A stretch of 64,000 bases of DNA from Areca catechu (GCA_021397845.1 CM038042.1:30615418-30679417), one strand, 5' to 3'. Shown: positions 11,641 through 22,388, numbered from the stretch's first letter. Numbers and translations are program-made. The notes: generated by a model not told the origin, from the letters alone.

Positions 11641-12240
11641 TTTGGCTTCTACATTGTCTTCAGGTAATACTCCTTCGGTCAAATATCCAATTATTGGATT
11701 CATCCAATTCATTTCTGGTTCTATTTGAAGGACCTTTTCTTTTTTATCCTCCAAAATACTTGGATTTTTCAAATGTTCCACAAAAGTTCGACCCATTAGA
11801 TTAGATGTTGAAGTCGCTAGTCGAGATAATGAATCAGCATAAGAATTTTTCAGTTCTAGGAATATGATTGATGTCCCAAGAGTCAAATAAAGCTCCAAGT
11901 TCTCGAACTTTCTTCAGATATAAAGCCAAAATTGTGTCATGAACTTCAAAATCTCCTTCTATCTGATCAACGACCAATTAGAATCAGATAGTACTTTTAA
12001 TCTCCGAACATTTAGTTCCTTTACAATTCTTAATCCAGCCAGGAGAGCCTCATACTCGACTTGATTATTAGAATTTCTAAAAGAGAATCGGAGTGCATAT
12101 TCTGTGACATTCCCATTTGTACTAGATAAAATCAATCCAGCTCCACAACCTGAAGAATTTGAAGCTCCGTCCACATGAAGAACCCAAGGACAATCAACCT
12201 TCTCCACTTCAACAGATGCCTGATCTCCATCTTCCTTATC
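11640..12240 (-). pseudogene. Tat-A second RNase H (aRNH type)
   Basis: Degrades RNA in RNA-DNA hybrids. The minus-strand frame 12207-11959 has WVLHVDGASNSSGCGAGLIL, then NNQVEYEALLAGL and LKVLSDS, giving the D, E and D of the RNase H active site. It resumes near 11835 with YADSLSRLAT. A second RNase H of this plant-like type beside the Ty3-type one is a known Tat-lineage feature. A break follows DSNW, so the domain is split. Confidence 0.75.
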
Positions 12241-12930
12241 ATCTCAAGTACATTTGGCTAGGAAATTAGCTAACACTTGGGCCTTCATTGCAGAGCGAGA
12301 TTGGTAGGTAATATCATATTCACTCAGTTTAACTGCCTACTTAGCCATTCGACCAGATGTATCAGGACACTGCAGAATAGTCCTTAAAGGTTGATCAGTC
12401 AATACAATGATACGATAAGATTGAAAATATGGCCTGAGGCGTTTCGTTGATATTACCAAGGTAGAAACAATCTTCTGAATTTTGGGATATCTTATTTCAG
12501 TATCATGGAGGACTTTGCTGATGTAATAGATGGGCTTATGTAATCCATCAGATCTTTCCTTACCAACACTGAACTAACAGCCTCATCAGATGCAGCCAAG
12601 TAAAGATACAAATCTTCTCCTTCTTCGGGTTTAGACAATATGATCGGATTCATTAGATACTTTTAAGTTCTTCAAATGCCAGCCGACAATCATCCAACCA
12701 GTTAAACTCCTTAGTTTGTCGTAGGGTTTTAAAGAAAGGTAAAATCTTTCAGCTGAACAAGAAATAAATCGACTTAATGAAGCGATTCGTCCGGCCAACT
12801 ATTGAATCTCCTTCTTATTTATAGGATGCCTCATATCTAATATGGCTCGAATCTTTTCTGGATTAGCCTCAATTCCTCACTTTGTGACTATGAAGCCCAA
12901 AACTTTCCAGAAGTTACACCAAAAATACAT
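12240..12930 (-). pseudogene. Tat-A Ty3-type RNase H and RT connection
   Basis: Follows RT on the minus strand. Recognisable pieces: RPYFQSYRIIVLTDQPLRTI (about 12440-12380), PDTSGRMAK and AVKLSEYDITYQSRSAMKAQ (about 12370-12290), matching the Ty3/gypsy RNase H and tether. Several stops occur. The region between the second RT block and this domain reads as degraded RT connection. Confidence 0.6.
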
Positions 12931-12934
12931 TTAG

Positions 12935-13515
12935 TCAAATTAACTTCATGTGATTTTTTCGTAGAATATCAAAGGTTGTTTGCAGATCTTTAATATAATC
13001 ATCAGACTGATTGCTTTTAATAATCATGTCATCTATATATACTTCCATAGTCTTACTAATCTGATCCTCAAAGATCTTATTCAATAAATTCTGGTATGTA
13101 GCTCCGACATTTTTTAGACCAAAAGGCATTACTTGTAACAATATATCTCTCGATCTATAACAAAGGATATTTTTTCTTCATCTTCTAGATTCATTCGTAT
13201 CTGATTATATCTAGAAAAAGCATCCATAAAACTCAAGAATTTATGTCTTGCCATTGCATCAACAAGTTGATCAATTTTAGGCAAAGGAAAACTGTCTTTA
13301 GGACACGCCTGGTTAAGGTCAGTATAATCTATGTATATTCTCCACTTTCTATTGGCTTTCCTTACCATTACTACATTGACGAGCCAATCAGGATAATGAA
13401 CCTCTCTAATAAATTTGGCTACTTCTTCATTGATTATTTTTTTCCTTTTTGGAGCAAAGTTTTGCTTCTTTTGATGGACAGGTCGATTAAGTGGATTTAC
13501 CTTAAGTTCATGCAT
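12935..13515 (-). pseudogene. Tat-A reverse transcriptase
   Basis: Copies element RNA to DNA. Two overlapping minus-strand frames hold it, split by a frameshift near 13135. The first has VNPLNRPVHQKKQNFAPKR, YPDWLVNVVMVRKANRKWRI, YTDLNQACPKDSFPLP and FLSFMDAFSRYNQI. The second has MPFGLKNVGATYQNLLN and VYIDDMIIKS. The catalytic YIDD motif is intact, unlike in Tat-C. Confidence 0.85.
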
Positions 13516-13552
13516 GATCTTCAGGAGGAATCCCTAGCATATTGGCAACCGT

Positions 13553-14194
13553 TTATGCAAATATATCAGCATTCTTTTGTAGAAAGTCAATCAATTCCTT
13601 CCTTTGATCTTCACTGAGGGAACGTCCAATCTGAACAGTTTTAGTCAGATCATCTTTCATCAAAGGAACATGAATAGTTCTTTCTATTGATATGCTTACT
13701 CCCTCAATTGGATCACACGGATCCATTTGCTCTAAAGTTGAATTGTTGAGTGATTGTTGATTTTGAATTGTCAAACATTGACGAGCTATCTGTTGATTTC
13801 CTCTTACCTCTCCAATCTCATTTTGGGTTGAAAATTTCATCAGTAAGTGATATGTTAATACGATGGCTTAGAATTTATTCAGAGCAGGCCTTCCTAAGAT
13901 TGCATTATATGCAGAGAAAATCCGAACAACCATAAAAGTAAGAGAAAAAGTCCTTTACTTCGGTATTGTTCCGAGAGTTATGGAGAGCATAATTTTTCCC
14001 TCTACTCCCACAGAATTTCTGCCGAATCTAGTTAATGGCATATGAATTCTTTGTAGTTTATCAATTGGTAAGTTCATCTTGACAAAAGCATCATAAAGCA
14101 AGACTTCAGTAGAACTTCCATTATCAACCAGAATTCTGTGTACATCATAGTTCGTAATTATTGCAAAAATTACTACAGGATCATTATGTGGCAT
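13553..14194 (-). pseudogene. Tat-A protease and linker
   Basis: Retroviral-type aspartic protease that would cleave the polyprotein. The minus-strand frame 14194-13955 has VHRILVDNGSSTEVLLYDAF, where the active-site triad reads D-N-G instead of D-S/T-G, then RFGRNSVGVEGKIMLSITLG. A second frame, 13840-13553, holds the protease-to-RT linker with LSEDQRKELIDFLQKNADIF. The two frames are not joined. Confidence 0.75.
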
Positions 14195-14380
14195 CGAATA
14201 CCTTGCAAGTCATTATTAGAAAAGCTAATGCTTCTTCGAAGCCTTTTGGCACTCCAGTTATCTTCATAATGCTTGATGAATCATTCCGACCAATCTGTCG
14301 GTTGGTTGTTGATTTGAAATCTCCGTTCCATCAGTAATCATTCTTGGGGCCGTTGACCTAGGTGCTGCTACCTCAATTGG

Positions 14381-15256
14381 TCAATTTTGGTTTTGGTTTT
14401 GGACATATCTGCCGAGATAACCACATATAATCAGATCTTCAATCTCGTCCTTTAATTGGATACACTCTTCTGTAGTGTGTCCATGATCATGATAAAATCG
14501 ATGATATTTGGCTTTGTTTCGTACAATAGGTGGAGCTCTCATTAGCCTCGGCCTTTGAAGGAAATTTTCTTTCTCTATTTCTATCAAAATTTTTTCTCTT
14601 GGAAAAGTTAGGGGTGTAAGTGTCAAATCTATTAATGTAGTTCTTACTGACCAAGTCCTTCGGCCTTTGAACTTGTCGTAGAATTGGTCGGACTCCAGGA
14701 GATCGAAACTCATTTTCTTTGGAATCTCTTCTTGCTTGGCACCGATTTTCTTTCTACTTGTCATCAGCTCAAGGCTTGTTCTTCGGCCTAAGCATATTTT
14801 TGGGCGTGAGCCAGAAGTTCAGAATAATTGGTCAAAATTTTTGTCTAAAGAGAATGTGAACTTGGAGGCTTGCAGTCCCTTCTTCATAGCAACATTACCA
14901 CGTATTCATTGAGATCTGGAATCTCTAACATGGTAGAATTGAACTTTGTTATATAGTCTCTCAAAGACTCTCCTTCTAGTTGCTGAATGAAGAACAAACT
15001 ATCGAAGTTTTCTTAGCATTCTTCTGCTTGTTCTGAAGTGAGAGATGAATAACTTCTCCAATTGACCGAAAGAATGAATGGTATATGGCTGGAGACTTGA
15101 ATACCATATTCTTGCAGCTTTTTCAAAGTCGCTGAGAAGCAAGATAGTGGAGCACATCTGATGCTCCTTGTCAACATGTGGGCTTTAAAGTTGCCCAGAT
15201 GATCCAAGGGATCAGCTGATCCATCATATGGCTCAACTTGTGGGATTTTAAAATGG
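14381..15256 (-). pseudogene. Tat-A gag, N-terminus lost
   Basis: Capsid and nucleocapsid. On the minus strand it starts abruptly at FKIPQVEPYDGSADPLDHLG (about 15256-15197), continues through FKAHMLTRSIRCAPLSCFSA and ENFDSLFFIQQLEGESLRDY. A nucleocapsid finger follows at 14764-14381: YHRFYHDHGHTTEECIQL, which has F/Y in place of the first Cys of a classic CCHC knuckle. In Tat-B about 100 further residues precede this point, so the N-terminus was lost where the foreign LTR joins. Several stops break the capsid part. Confidence 0.75.
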
Positions 15257-15261
15257 TGAGT

Positions 15262-16345
15262 GTGGTGCCACCAAGATCGTCGTGGCCCTAGCTGATGTCG
15301 ACGTCGAATCGCCCTCCATCCTCTCGGGTTGACCTGCGCTTCAAGACCTGCAAAATAAGGTTAGTGACCTGGGTCGGGAATTCTGGTGGGGGCACTTCGA
15401 CGGTCAAGTCAGTAACGATCCAGGAGAACAGATCCTCTTGGTCGAGCCCCTCTTGATGGACTCCATGCTAGGAGGAGTGAATGGTATAAGAATGAGGGTG
15501 CGAGTGTGTCGGGAGAGGTATCAGCCGAGATGGGCTGGCCCTCCATGAGGCTTCTTCTCCTCCACTCACTTGGATGATGTTCTTCCGGTTAAGCTAGCAC
15601 TTGCGTACGTACCTCCCCACTGGGGGTGTCGAAGGTTCTTATAAGTCCAGGTGACCATTGAGTGCCTACCTCGGGATGTCTCCCAGGCTGCCAGGCACGT
15701 GCGGCGATGTTCCATGTCATGGATGGGATGTCTTTCCCGATTCACATAAGGAAAACTGTCATGTGCTTTGACATTCCTTCTGGTCGCTCCATTCCAGGAA
15801 GCCTAGCAGTATCTCAATCGGGGGGCCGCCGCCCCCAGGATCGAATCTCCTGGTTGACTTCCTCTTTCGGGTGGTGCAGGGTGGTGAGAGCGTGGCATCT
15901 TGGTCAGGGATCTTCTTCCTCTCCTGGTATAAGCGATGGTCGTAGACAGTTATTATATGACTTGACAGGTGCTTCCTTGTGGTCTTCGAACTGCTCACCG
16001 GTGTCTTAAGGAAGCGGCTTCGCCCCCTTGATGGTCAAGGGGCATTGTCCAAGTTGGCTGTCAAACTGGAGAGCTGGACTCTGCTTCGACTCAGGGGGCT
16101 CGACCTCCAAAGGGCTCGACCTGGTGGAGGAGGTTGGGCTCGACTCTGGCCCAGGGGGCTCGACCTCGGAAGGGCTCAACCCGACGAAGGAGGGCTCGAC
16201 TCCTGCCTGAAGGGCTCGGCCTCGAAGGGACTCGACCTGGTGGAGGAGGGCTGACATCGACTCCGTCCAAGGGTCTCAGCCTCGGAAGGGCTCGATCCGG
16301 GAGGAGGTCGACACATAACTCCAACCCAGAGGGCTCGGCCTCAGA
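15262..16345 (-). mobile_element. LTR 'X', Tat-B-like segment of a mosaic LTR
   Basis: The plus-strand start (tggtgccaccaagatcgtcg, then ctgcaaaataaggttagtg and ggtgggggcac) matches the left ends of both Tat-B LTRs. The diverged TATA region (about 15481-15490) sits at the matching place. From about 16080 comes an array of about 45 bp units with ggctcgacc, related to the Tat-B LTR array. The expected outer end CCATATCA is missing; the sequence passes directly into Tat-A LTR repeats near 16346. Open frames here are repeat artefacts. Confidence 0.6.
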
Positions 16346-16612
16346 GGGCTCAACCTTACGACTCTTGGGCGTTGATCGGCCTTACGTCTCTTGACGTTGA
16401 TCGGCCTTACATCTCTTGGGCGTTGATCGGCCTTACGCCTCTTGGACGTTGATTAGCTTTACGCCTCTTAGACGTTGATTGGCCTTACACCTCTTGGTGT
16501 TGATCGGCTTTGTACTCCTTGGACATCGATCGTAGACATATTACTTGATCAACCAAGTTCAATATCCATCAAATCAAGATAAATAGATCAAATCTGTCAT
16601 ATCCCATTACTA
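16346..16612 (-). mobile_element. Tat-A 5' LTR remnant (outer U3)
   Basis: Holds about six 26-27 bp units (ctcttgggcgttgatcgg) followed by gatcaaccaagttcaatatc and gtcatatccc. It matches the outer part of the 3' LTR at about 4990-5159. Only this outer piece of U3 remains; the rest is replaced by LTR X. The expected terminal bases (CCTAACA) are altered, so the boundary is approximate. Confidence 0.65.
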
Positions 16613-18378
16613 AGTAATATATCTGGAAATTGATCCTAACTGATAATTAGAGCAAAACTGATAAATTAGAGCCCACCACGAACTTGCCACAAAACCTTTA
16701 CCATAGCCAATCACTTCCTGCGAGGTGGCCATTTTGAAAAACATGCAAAAGCTTCCAAATATCGGATTACTCTGTTCTAGCTGGCTCACAATAATGGAAT
16801 GACCTTCATAACCATGAGATGCAATGACCCCCATAACTATGGGATGCATCTCACGGTATCTTTTGAATGTGCGATAGGTTATTCATGATGGCCACCCCTG
16901 CATGTCCTAAAATTCCGATCCTGACGTGCTCCAACCTGTGCCTACATAAACCACTCAAGCATGAAGTTACTTTGTGACGGAACTTTCCCAAACGCTCGTG
17001 GCCCTCTTTCCTCTCCCCCACTTGAGCTTTCTCTCCTTGCCTTCCGCACAGATCCTTTACTATTATGAATGGAGGCTTCACGGATAAAATTTTATTGATG
17101 AATATGATTTATTAAAACTTTCTGACAGATCACTGATAGATTATTATAAAAAAATAGTAGCAAAATATTTTAATATATCTCAAAATTTTTGATAAATTTC
17201 TGATGGATTATTTATCAGAAATCCATCGAAAAATTATCAAGATTTTTTTAAAAATAAAAAAAATTAAAAAAATTTATAATGGATTTAGCGATAAATTATT
17301 TATCAATAATGTTCCTGACAAAATTTGTCATCAAAAATATAATTTTAATAATTTTTAAATTGTTAGAACAGTTGTTTCGAATGGAAAGACGGTCAAAAAA
17401 TTTTAATGATTATAAAGTATATTTTTTTGATAGATTATCCATAAAAAAGTTGCATCAATAATTTTCAAATTATTTAATGGTTATTTCTAATGGAAAGATA
17501 GTCAAAAATATTTTAACAAATATAAAACAAATTTTTTGATGGATCTATCAAGAAATTAGTATCAAAATTAATATCATGTACTTATCTTTAATACCAATTC
17601 TATCAAAAACTCATCTATTTATTCTCTTTCTTTTTCTCTAAGTCGTTCGCTAAACGGGCATGATAGAGCACTTTTCAACTAGCATAGAACAAACCATATA
17701 TTTGGAACTTGCCTCTCGGATGTTCCTTGATTATATTATAATATAATATATATTTTTTATAAAAATATATAAATAATTTGAGAATGTGAAGATTTGAGTT
17801 TCAAATCTTTGGATGGTTTAACAATTTTTTTAATCAATTTTTTTTAATTAATAATAATATATTTATTTGCTTAGACTGTTGTATATGAACATCGATCACT
17901 CTTGGCCTTCCATCCGATTGAAACTCATAAACTTCTCTTACATATAAGGTTATAAATGGATCGGGTTGACTTGTGATCCAACCTGACCTGACGTGCTTAA
18001 ACTCGATCCAACCCATATTTAAGGATCCATGGATCTGCATTTGGTTCTAAAATTTGAACTGGTCTATTTTTTCAAATGGGATAGGGGTTTTTGATTTCGG
18101 ATCCAACCCAGCCTAACCCAACCCGACCTTAACTATTAGAACTCAAATCTGTTTGAGACTTTAAATTATAATGTATGCTTATACTATCATTCTTTGCACT
18201 TATGCATTTCTTATTATGAAATCGTACCTAGTTTTAGATCAATGAATAAAATAACTTTTTAAATATAATATAAAATAAAATAAAAATAATAAGAAGGTGA
18301 TTTCGTTTCAATCATCTTCCATCTTTCATTAAATAAAAAATTTAATTTAAAGATAAAATTTATCTCAATATAACCAAC
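16613..18378. other. AT-rich spacer without recognisable gene
   Basis: 16613-17090 is mixed-composition DNA in which I recognise nothing. 17090-17640 is strongly AT-rich with repeated short words such as gataaattt and gatggatt, possibly a decayed DNA transposon. 17950-18150 carries a dispersed repeat (atttaaggatccatggatc; aacccgacc) that recurs at 30790-31360. The remaining short open frames look like chance. Confidence 0.5.
17945..18150. repeat. dispersed repeat with palindromic GGATCCATGGATC core, copy 1
   Basis: Contains ctcgatccaacccatattta, aggatccatggatctgc, then gatccaacccagcctaaccc. A close relative lies at 30790-30960. The self-complementary core and runs of acccgacc suggest a MITE-like element, but no terminal repeats or target duplication could be fixed. 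Confidence 0.4.
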
Positions 18379-19640
18379 TATTGCCGTCCTTACCGTCGTG
18401 GCCTGCAGCTCGGATGTGGCGACGGACGTCAGCCCCATTTCTCGGAATCCAACAGTTTCCAGTCCTGCAAAATAGAGTAAGAGACCGGCTGGGGATCCCG
18501 GCGGGGGCACTCCGATGATCAAGTCAACGGATGGTAAAGAGGAACAGATCCTCCAAGGTGGCCCTCTTCGGTTACCATGCTTGGAGGAGAGTTTTTTTAT
18601 AAGGATAGAGTAGGAGGGGTATGAGAGGAGTAAGGTTCGAGCCGTGATGGTTGTGTCCGTCGGAACCCTCTTAGGGAGTTCTTCGCGGCAGCCTCCGTGC
18701 CCTCTTCGCGCTTGTCTCTCCTTCTCCTCCTTTTCCTTGCTTTGCCACCTCCCTCCTCCTCTCGCCCGTTGGGTGCTCTTTTTAGACCACGGTTCTTCCC
18801 TTCTTGTCTTGTTTTTCCCCCTCCTGGGGTGCTCGAAGGTCAACGGCATTCGTTGGCCGTGCTCCCGAGATCATTTTCTCTTATAGTAAGGAGTTATGTT
18901 GCAAGCTTTGTTTTTCCGGAGGGTTATCATGGCTGGAAAAATTTAGCAGGGCCTCGATCCAGGGGTAGCCACCCTCAAGTCTGAAGTTCCTGACGTGGCC
19001 TTCTTCGTCCATGGTATAGATGGTTGGTTGTAGGACCCGGTGCCTCGATCGGGGCACTCCTCCCCAACTAGTATAAACGATGGTAGGCACACCTCGCAAG
19101 CTTTGGGGCACCGTACTGGACATGCTGGCTTCGATGGTGGACTTGGTGCTGACACCTTCATCTTTTTCGTGGCGCTTCCGAGGTGGGAGCTCTACTTTGG
19201 CCGAGGTGGGCTCAATCCTTGGGGAGCCACCTGGTGAAGGAGCTGAGAGAGCTTGGCTCCGGTTGAGGTGGGCTCGACCCTTGGAGAGCTACCTGGCGAA
19301 GGAGCGGAGGGAGCTCGGCTCTGGCCGAGTGGCTCGACCCTTTAGGAAGCCACATGGCGAAGGAGCTGAGAGAGCTTAACTCCGGCCGAGGTGGGCTCGA
19401 CCCTTGGGGAGCCACCTGGCGAAGGAGCAAAGGGAGCTCGACTCCGGTCGAGGTGGGCTCAACCCTTGGGGAGACACCTGGTGAAGGAGCTGAGGGAGCT
19501 CGACTCCGACCGAGGTGGCTCGACCCTTAGGGAGCCACCTGACGAAGGAGCTCAGAAAGAGATCCGATATGGCGATGTCTACCCGCTTCGCTGCCAGCTA
19601 GATCCGAGGTGTACTCCACGCCAGCGGTCTTGCCATATCA
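18379..19640 (-). mobile_element. Tat-B 3' LTR
   Basis: On the minus strand it runs from TGATATGGCAAGACC at 19640 to ...GGCAATA at 18379. It has a TATA box (TATAAAAA, 18594-18601 on the minus strand) and a U3 array of about 62-bp units at roughly 19195-19560. It matches 29059-30534. This copy is about 210 bp shorter, mostly because it has about six repeat units against about nine. Confidence 0.85.
19195..19560. repeat. 62-bp array in Tat-B 3' LTR
   Basis: About six imperfect units each containing ggctcgacccttggggagcc, acctggcgaaggagctgag and ggagctcgactccg. The unit is related on the opposite strand to the Tat-C LTR array (gctccttcgccaggtggc). Confidence 0.85.
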
Positions 19641-19662
19641 TTTTCCCCCCCACTCTCAAGTT
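19641..19662 (-). other. Tat-B polypurine tract
   Basis: The minus strand reads GAGAGTGGGGGGGAAAA directly before TGATATGG of the LTR, a textbook plus-strand priming site. Confidence 0.75.
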
Positions 19663-20084
19663 GCATCAAAGCATCGCGACTGGGACAAAGAGAGTAAATG
19701 CAGAGCTGACATGGAAGGACGAGAATCTGGTGCCATTATTTCTACAATCATCGCCACTTCGTAGATCATGCCTTGAGGTCCAATGCACGGGCACCACATC
19801 CGCGAGTTCAAGAAAACATAATTACTGGTACCGGACCTAGAGATGATTTTTATCGCTCGAAGCATCGTTGCTGGCCATCCCCCACACGGTGGCGCTCCTC
19901 TGATGGCAGATAAACATTCAAAAAGGGCGTACTGTCGCTGTCCATTAGTTTTGAAAGGAGAGAAGACTTTTCCACAAACTCGCTCTTTTCGAACTTCTCG
20001 CGTCGTCGCCATCGGTTCAGGATTTCCTCCTCCATGGCTATCTTCTCTCTTCAAGATCAACAGGTAATCCCTGCTCGTTCCTTT

Positions 20085-20128
20085 CTTTTTCTTCTTCTTC
20101 TCGTCTTCTTCTTCTTCTTCTTCTTTTC
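20085..20128. repeat. CTT microsatellite upstream of Tat-B antisense gene
   Basis: A run of cttcttcttc-type triplets in the CT-rich leader before the antisense gene. It may lie inside a 5' UTR intron. Confidence 0.8.
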
Positions 20129-21056
20129 AACTGGTAGTATCGAGTCCTTCCCTTTTTCTCAGGCAAGCCGTAACCTTCTTTTAGGTCTCCCGTCTCCCTC
20201 GTCTTTCTTCCTTGAATGGCTCCTTGGGTCGAACCCTCCATCCTCCAGCAATCCCAATGAAGCAGGCCCTTCTCGTCGAGGACTCCATCCTCCGATGAGG
20301 AGGACGAGGTTCCTCTTGTGGTCCAGAGAAGCCTACATCCCACTAGGATCGTTATAGGAAGTCCTATGGTTCTTCCTTCTTCCTCTATTTCGACTGCTGC
20401 TCTCCTCTGGCCCAAAGACTTCGACTAGTCCTTTCAGCATCGCTTCGACGATGACTGAAGAGGACATTTCTCTGATCCAGGAGACATATGGGGTCCCGAA
20501 TTCTATCCGACTCTCTGCTCCCAGGGCCGGGGAACGGGCCGTCTCGAGTGGGCCGGGTCGGATTGCCATCTACGAAGAGTTCCTCATTGGGGGGCCTTCA
20601 TTTTCCTCTTCACCCTTTTTCTTTCCTTCCTCAACAATTTCCGCCTTGTCCCGACCTAGTTGGCCCTTAATGCCATCAGGGTCATTGCAGCCTTCTTCAT
20701 TTTTTTTCACTTCCATGGGTTTATTGCTCGTTTGTCTTTGTTTAGGGCTCTCTTCATCTTGAAACGCCACCCTACCGACGACAGGTAGTGGTTTCTTTCG
20801 CCCCGGCCTAAGTGCCTCAGGTTCGACCTCCCCATTTCTATCAAGGGATGGAAGAATCGATACTCTTTTGCCTTAGTTAAGGGTGTTGATTGGGTCTGGA
20901 GTGATCCGGACCGGTCCCTGAACTGCAACTCCCAAGTGGAGTCTGTCGATTGGAAGGTCTTCACTCAGTTGATTAATGACATGCTCCCCTCCCTTGATGT
21001 TTTGCTGTTAGACCAGAACTTGTTTGAGACCGGGGTGAGCCTGATTGAGAACTTGG

Positions 21057-21134
21057 TGAGTCTCTACTGGATGTGTCCCTTCTCTTCTTTTTGCTTTTTG
21101 ACTTGGGGCTGACTCTCTTCCTTCTTTCTGGCAG
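21057..21134 (+). other. predicted intron 1 of Tat-B antisense gene
   Basis: Exon end GATTGAGAACTTG, donor GTGAGT, acceptor CTTTCTGGCAG, then GAATGAAGTTCTCG. Length 78 bp. The flanking exons align with Tat-C, where the next exon starts GGATGAAGTTCTC. Confidence 0.7.
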
Positions 21135-21646
21135 GAATGAAGTTCTCGGCCAAGGCGTTTGATGGAGTCTACTCGTAAAAGGAGCTCTTCGCCGGGCCTA
21201 GGGAGACTCCACCAAAGAGGGCCCGGTGAAGCCTGGCCAGGGGTTTGGGCCCACTCCATCTTCAGAGGCAAGGGCAGCTAATCCAGCTCCCAGGCCTCCA
21301 CAGCAGTGAGCACCCTCCTCAGAAGTCGTCGAGGTCGAGGAGGGGAGGGGAAACGAGCGGCCAGCTGCACCCGCCTGTGCCACTGACCACGATGGCAAGT
21401 CCTACACTGGCGGTCGAGGTCCCTCCGTGGGCCGTGCCACCAAGCATCGAGGTGCCCTGGCACCGTCATCCTCCAGACCCTGGCACGCACCGACGGGGGT
21501 CTCGATGAATGCCTCAATCATCCAAGACCCCATCCTGGTGGAAAGGATGATGAAATATGCCATTCAGCCAAGGATCGCCGCGTGAGGGGGAGGTAGGGAC
21601 TACACAGCGGTCGTACTCAGCATAATTCCCCAGCTCTTCTCGGCGA

Positions 21647-21706
21647 GTGTCTTGCTTCTTTAATATTCCAGTTGGGTCACTAGAACTAACCTTGTCTTCG
21701 GTGCAG
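21647..21706 (+). other. predicted intron 2 of Tat-B antisense gene
   Basis: Exon end CAGCTCTTCTCGGCGA, donor GTGTCT, acceptor GTCTTCGGTGCAG, then ATCAGGGCCGACGCGCT. Length 60 bp. Tat-C continues ATCGGGACCGATGTACT after its own acceptor. Confidence 0.6.
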
Positions 21707-22388
21707 ATCAGGGCCGACGCGCTCCTGCTCTGAGACTTCTACACCAACTGGGCAAAGAGGGAGGCCCAGAAGGATAAGTGACTGGGCTCCCTCGCAGCCG
21801 ACGTGAAGACTCTAATGGAGAAGGGGTAGGAGATGAGGGAGACTAACAAGTCCCTTCAACATGACCTGTCCAAGACCGAGGGGTGTGCTAGGAAACTCAA
21901 AGTATCCCTGGTCGAGGAGAAGGCCCGAATGAAGTGCTGCACAGAGGAGTCCGCGATGGAGGTGTCTTGCTTGGAGGGGTGATCCCGAACCCTCGAGGTC
22001 CGAGTGGATGAAGTTCTTACTGAGTTGGCAGCGATCAACGAGAAGGCAAGGGGGCAACATCATTGATGGAGGCTACTAAGAAGGAAGCCTCCGAGGCCAT
22101 GCCTATGCTCTGGGCCTCTCAAGAGTATGATGATGAGGTCCATGAGGCAGCCATGGACTCCTTCATAAAGGAGTTCAAAGCCTGCCGGAGAAGGTGGTAT
22201 CGACCTTCCTGGAGCTTAACTTGGAGGGCATCGTCATCAACGATGCAGGGGAGCACTTGAAAGAGGTGAGGACCCCGTCGGAGGCAATAGAGGTAGTGAC
22301 TGTTGAGCAGCCGACCAAGCGAACGGCCATGTTGGTGGAGGTCCAAGGGATACCGGCGCGTCGGCACACTGACTTGGGAAGGAGCTAG

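Larger units (their letters stand above)
4380..16612 (-). mobile_element. Tat-A, Ty3/gypsy Tat-lineage retrotransposon
   Basis: Minus-strand element. Read from right to left: mosaic 5' LTR (16612-15262), gag core, protease, reverse transcriptase, two RNase H domains, integrase, tandem repeats, two plus-strand antisense-gene copies, polypurine tract and 3' LTR. The N-terminal part of gag, the leader and the primer-binding site are missing at the right end, where foreign LTR sequence abuts gag. The dual RNase H and the antisense gene are Tat-lineage traits. Codons are AT-rich, unlike GC-rich Tat-B and Tat-C, so this is a different subfamily. No target duplication was found and the left limit is approximate. 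Confidence 0.8.
20216..22388 (+). pseudogene. Tat-B antisense gene (PF04195-like)
   Basis: Same antisense gene as in Tat-A, Tat-C and Tat-Z. The likely start is ATG 20216. A frame then gives SSNPNEAGPSR, matched by SSNPDEAGSSR in Tat-C. Next come MTEEDISLIQETYGVPNSIR (20451), IAIYEEFLIGG, FRALFILKRHPTDD, LPISIKGWKNRYSFALVKG and MLPSLDVLLLDQNLFETGVS. Introns lie at 21057-21134 and 21647-21706. A coiled-coil region and the end block follow, EVHEAAMDSFIKEFKACR (22130-22185) and FLELNLEGIVIND after a frameshift. A 5' UTR intron is possible (donor near 20065, acceptor near 20160). At least four frameshifts or stops break it. Function unknown. Confidence 0.7.

Noticed and set aside
15662..16394. 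ORFs of 60-115 codons on both strands
   Set aside because: They lie in LTR X and its repeat array, where all frames are GC-rich and loosely open.
16613..17090. A host gene fragment with ORFs of 76-79 codons on the minus strand
   Set aside because: No start context, intron pattern or known domain, and frames are short. I could not support a gene.
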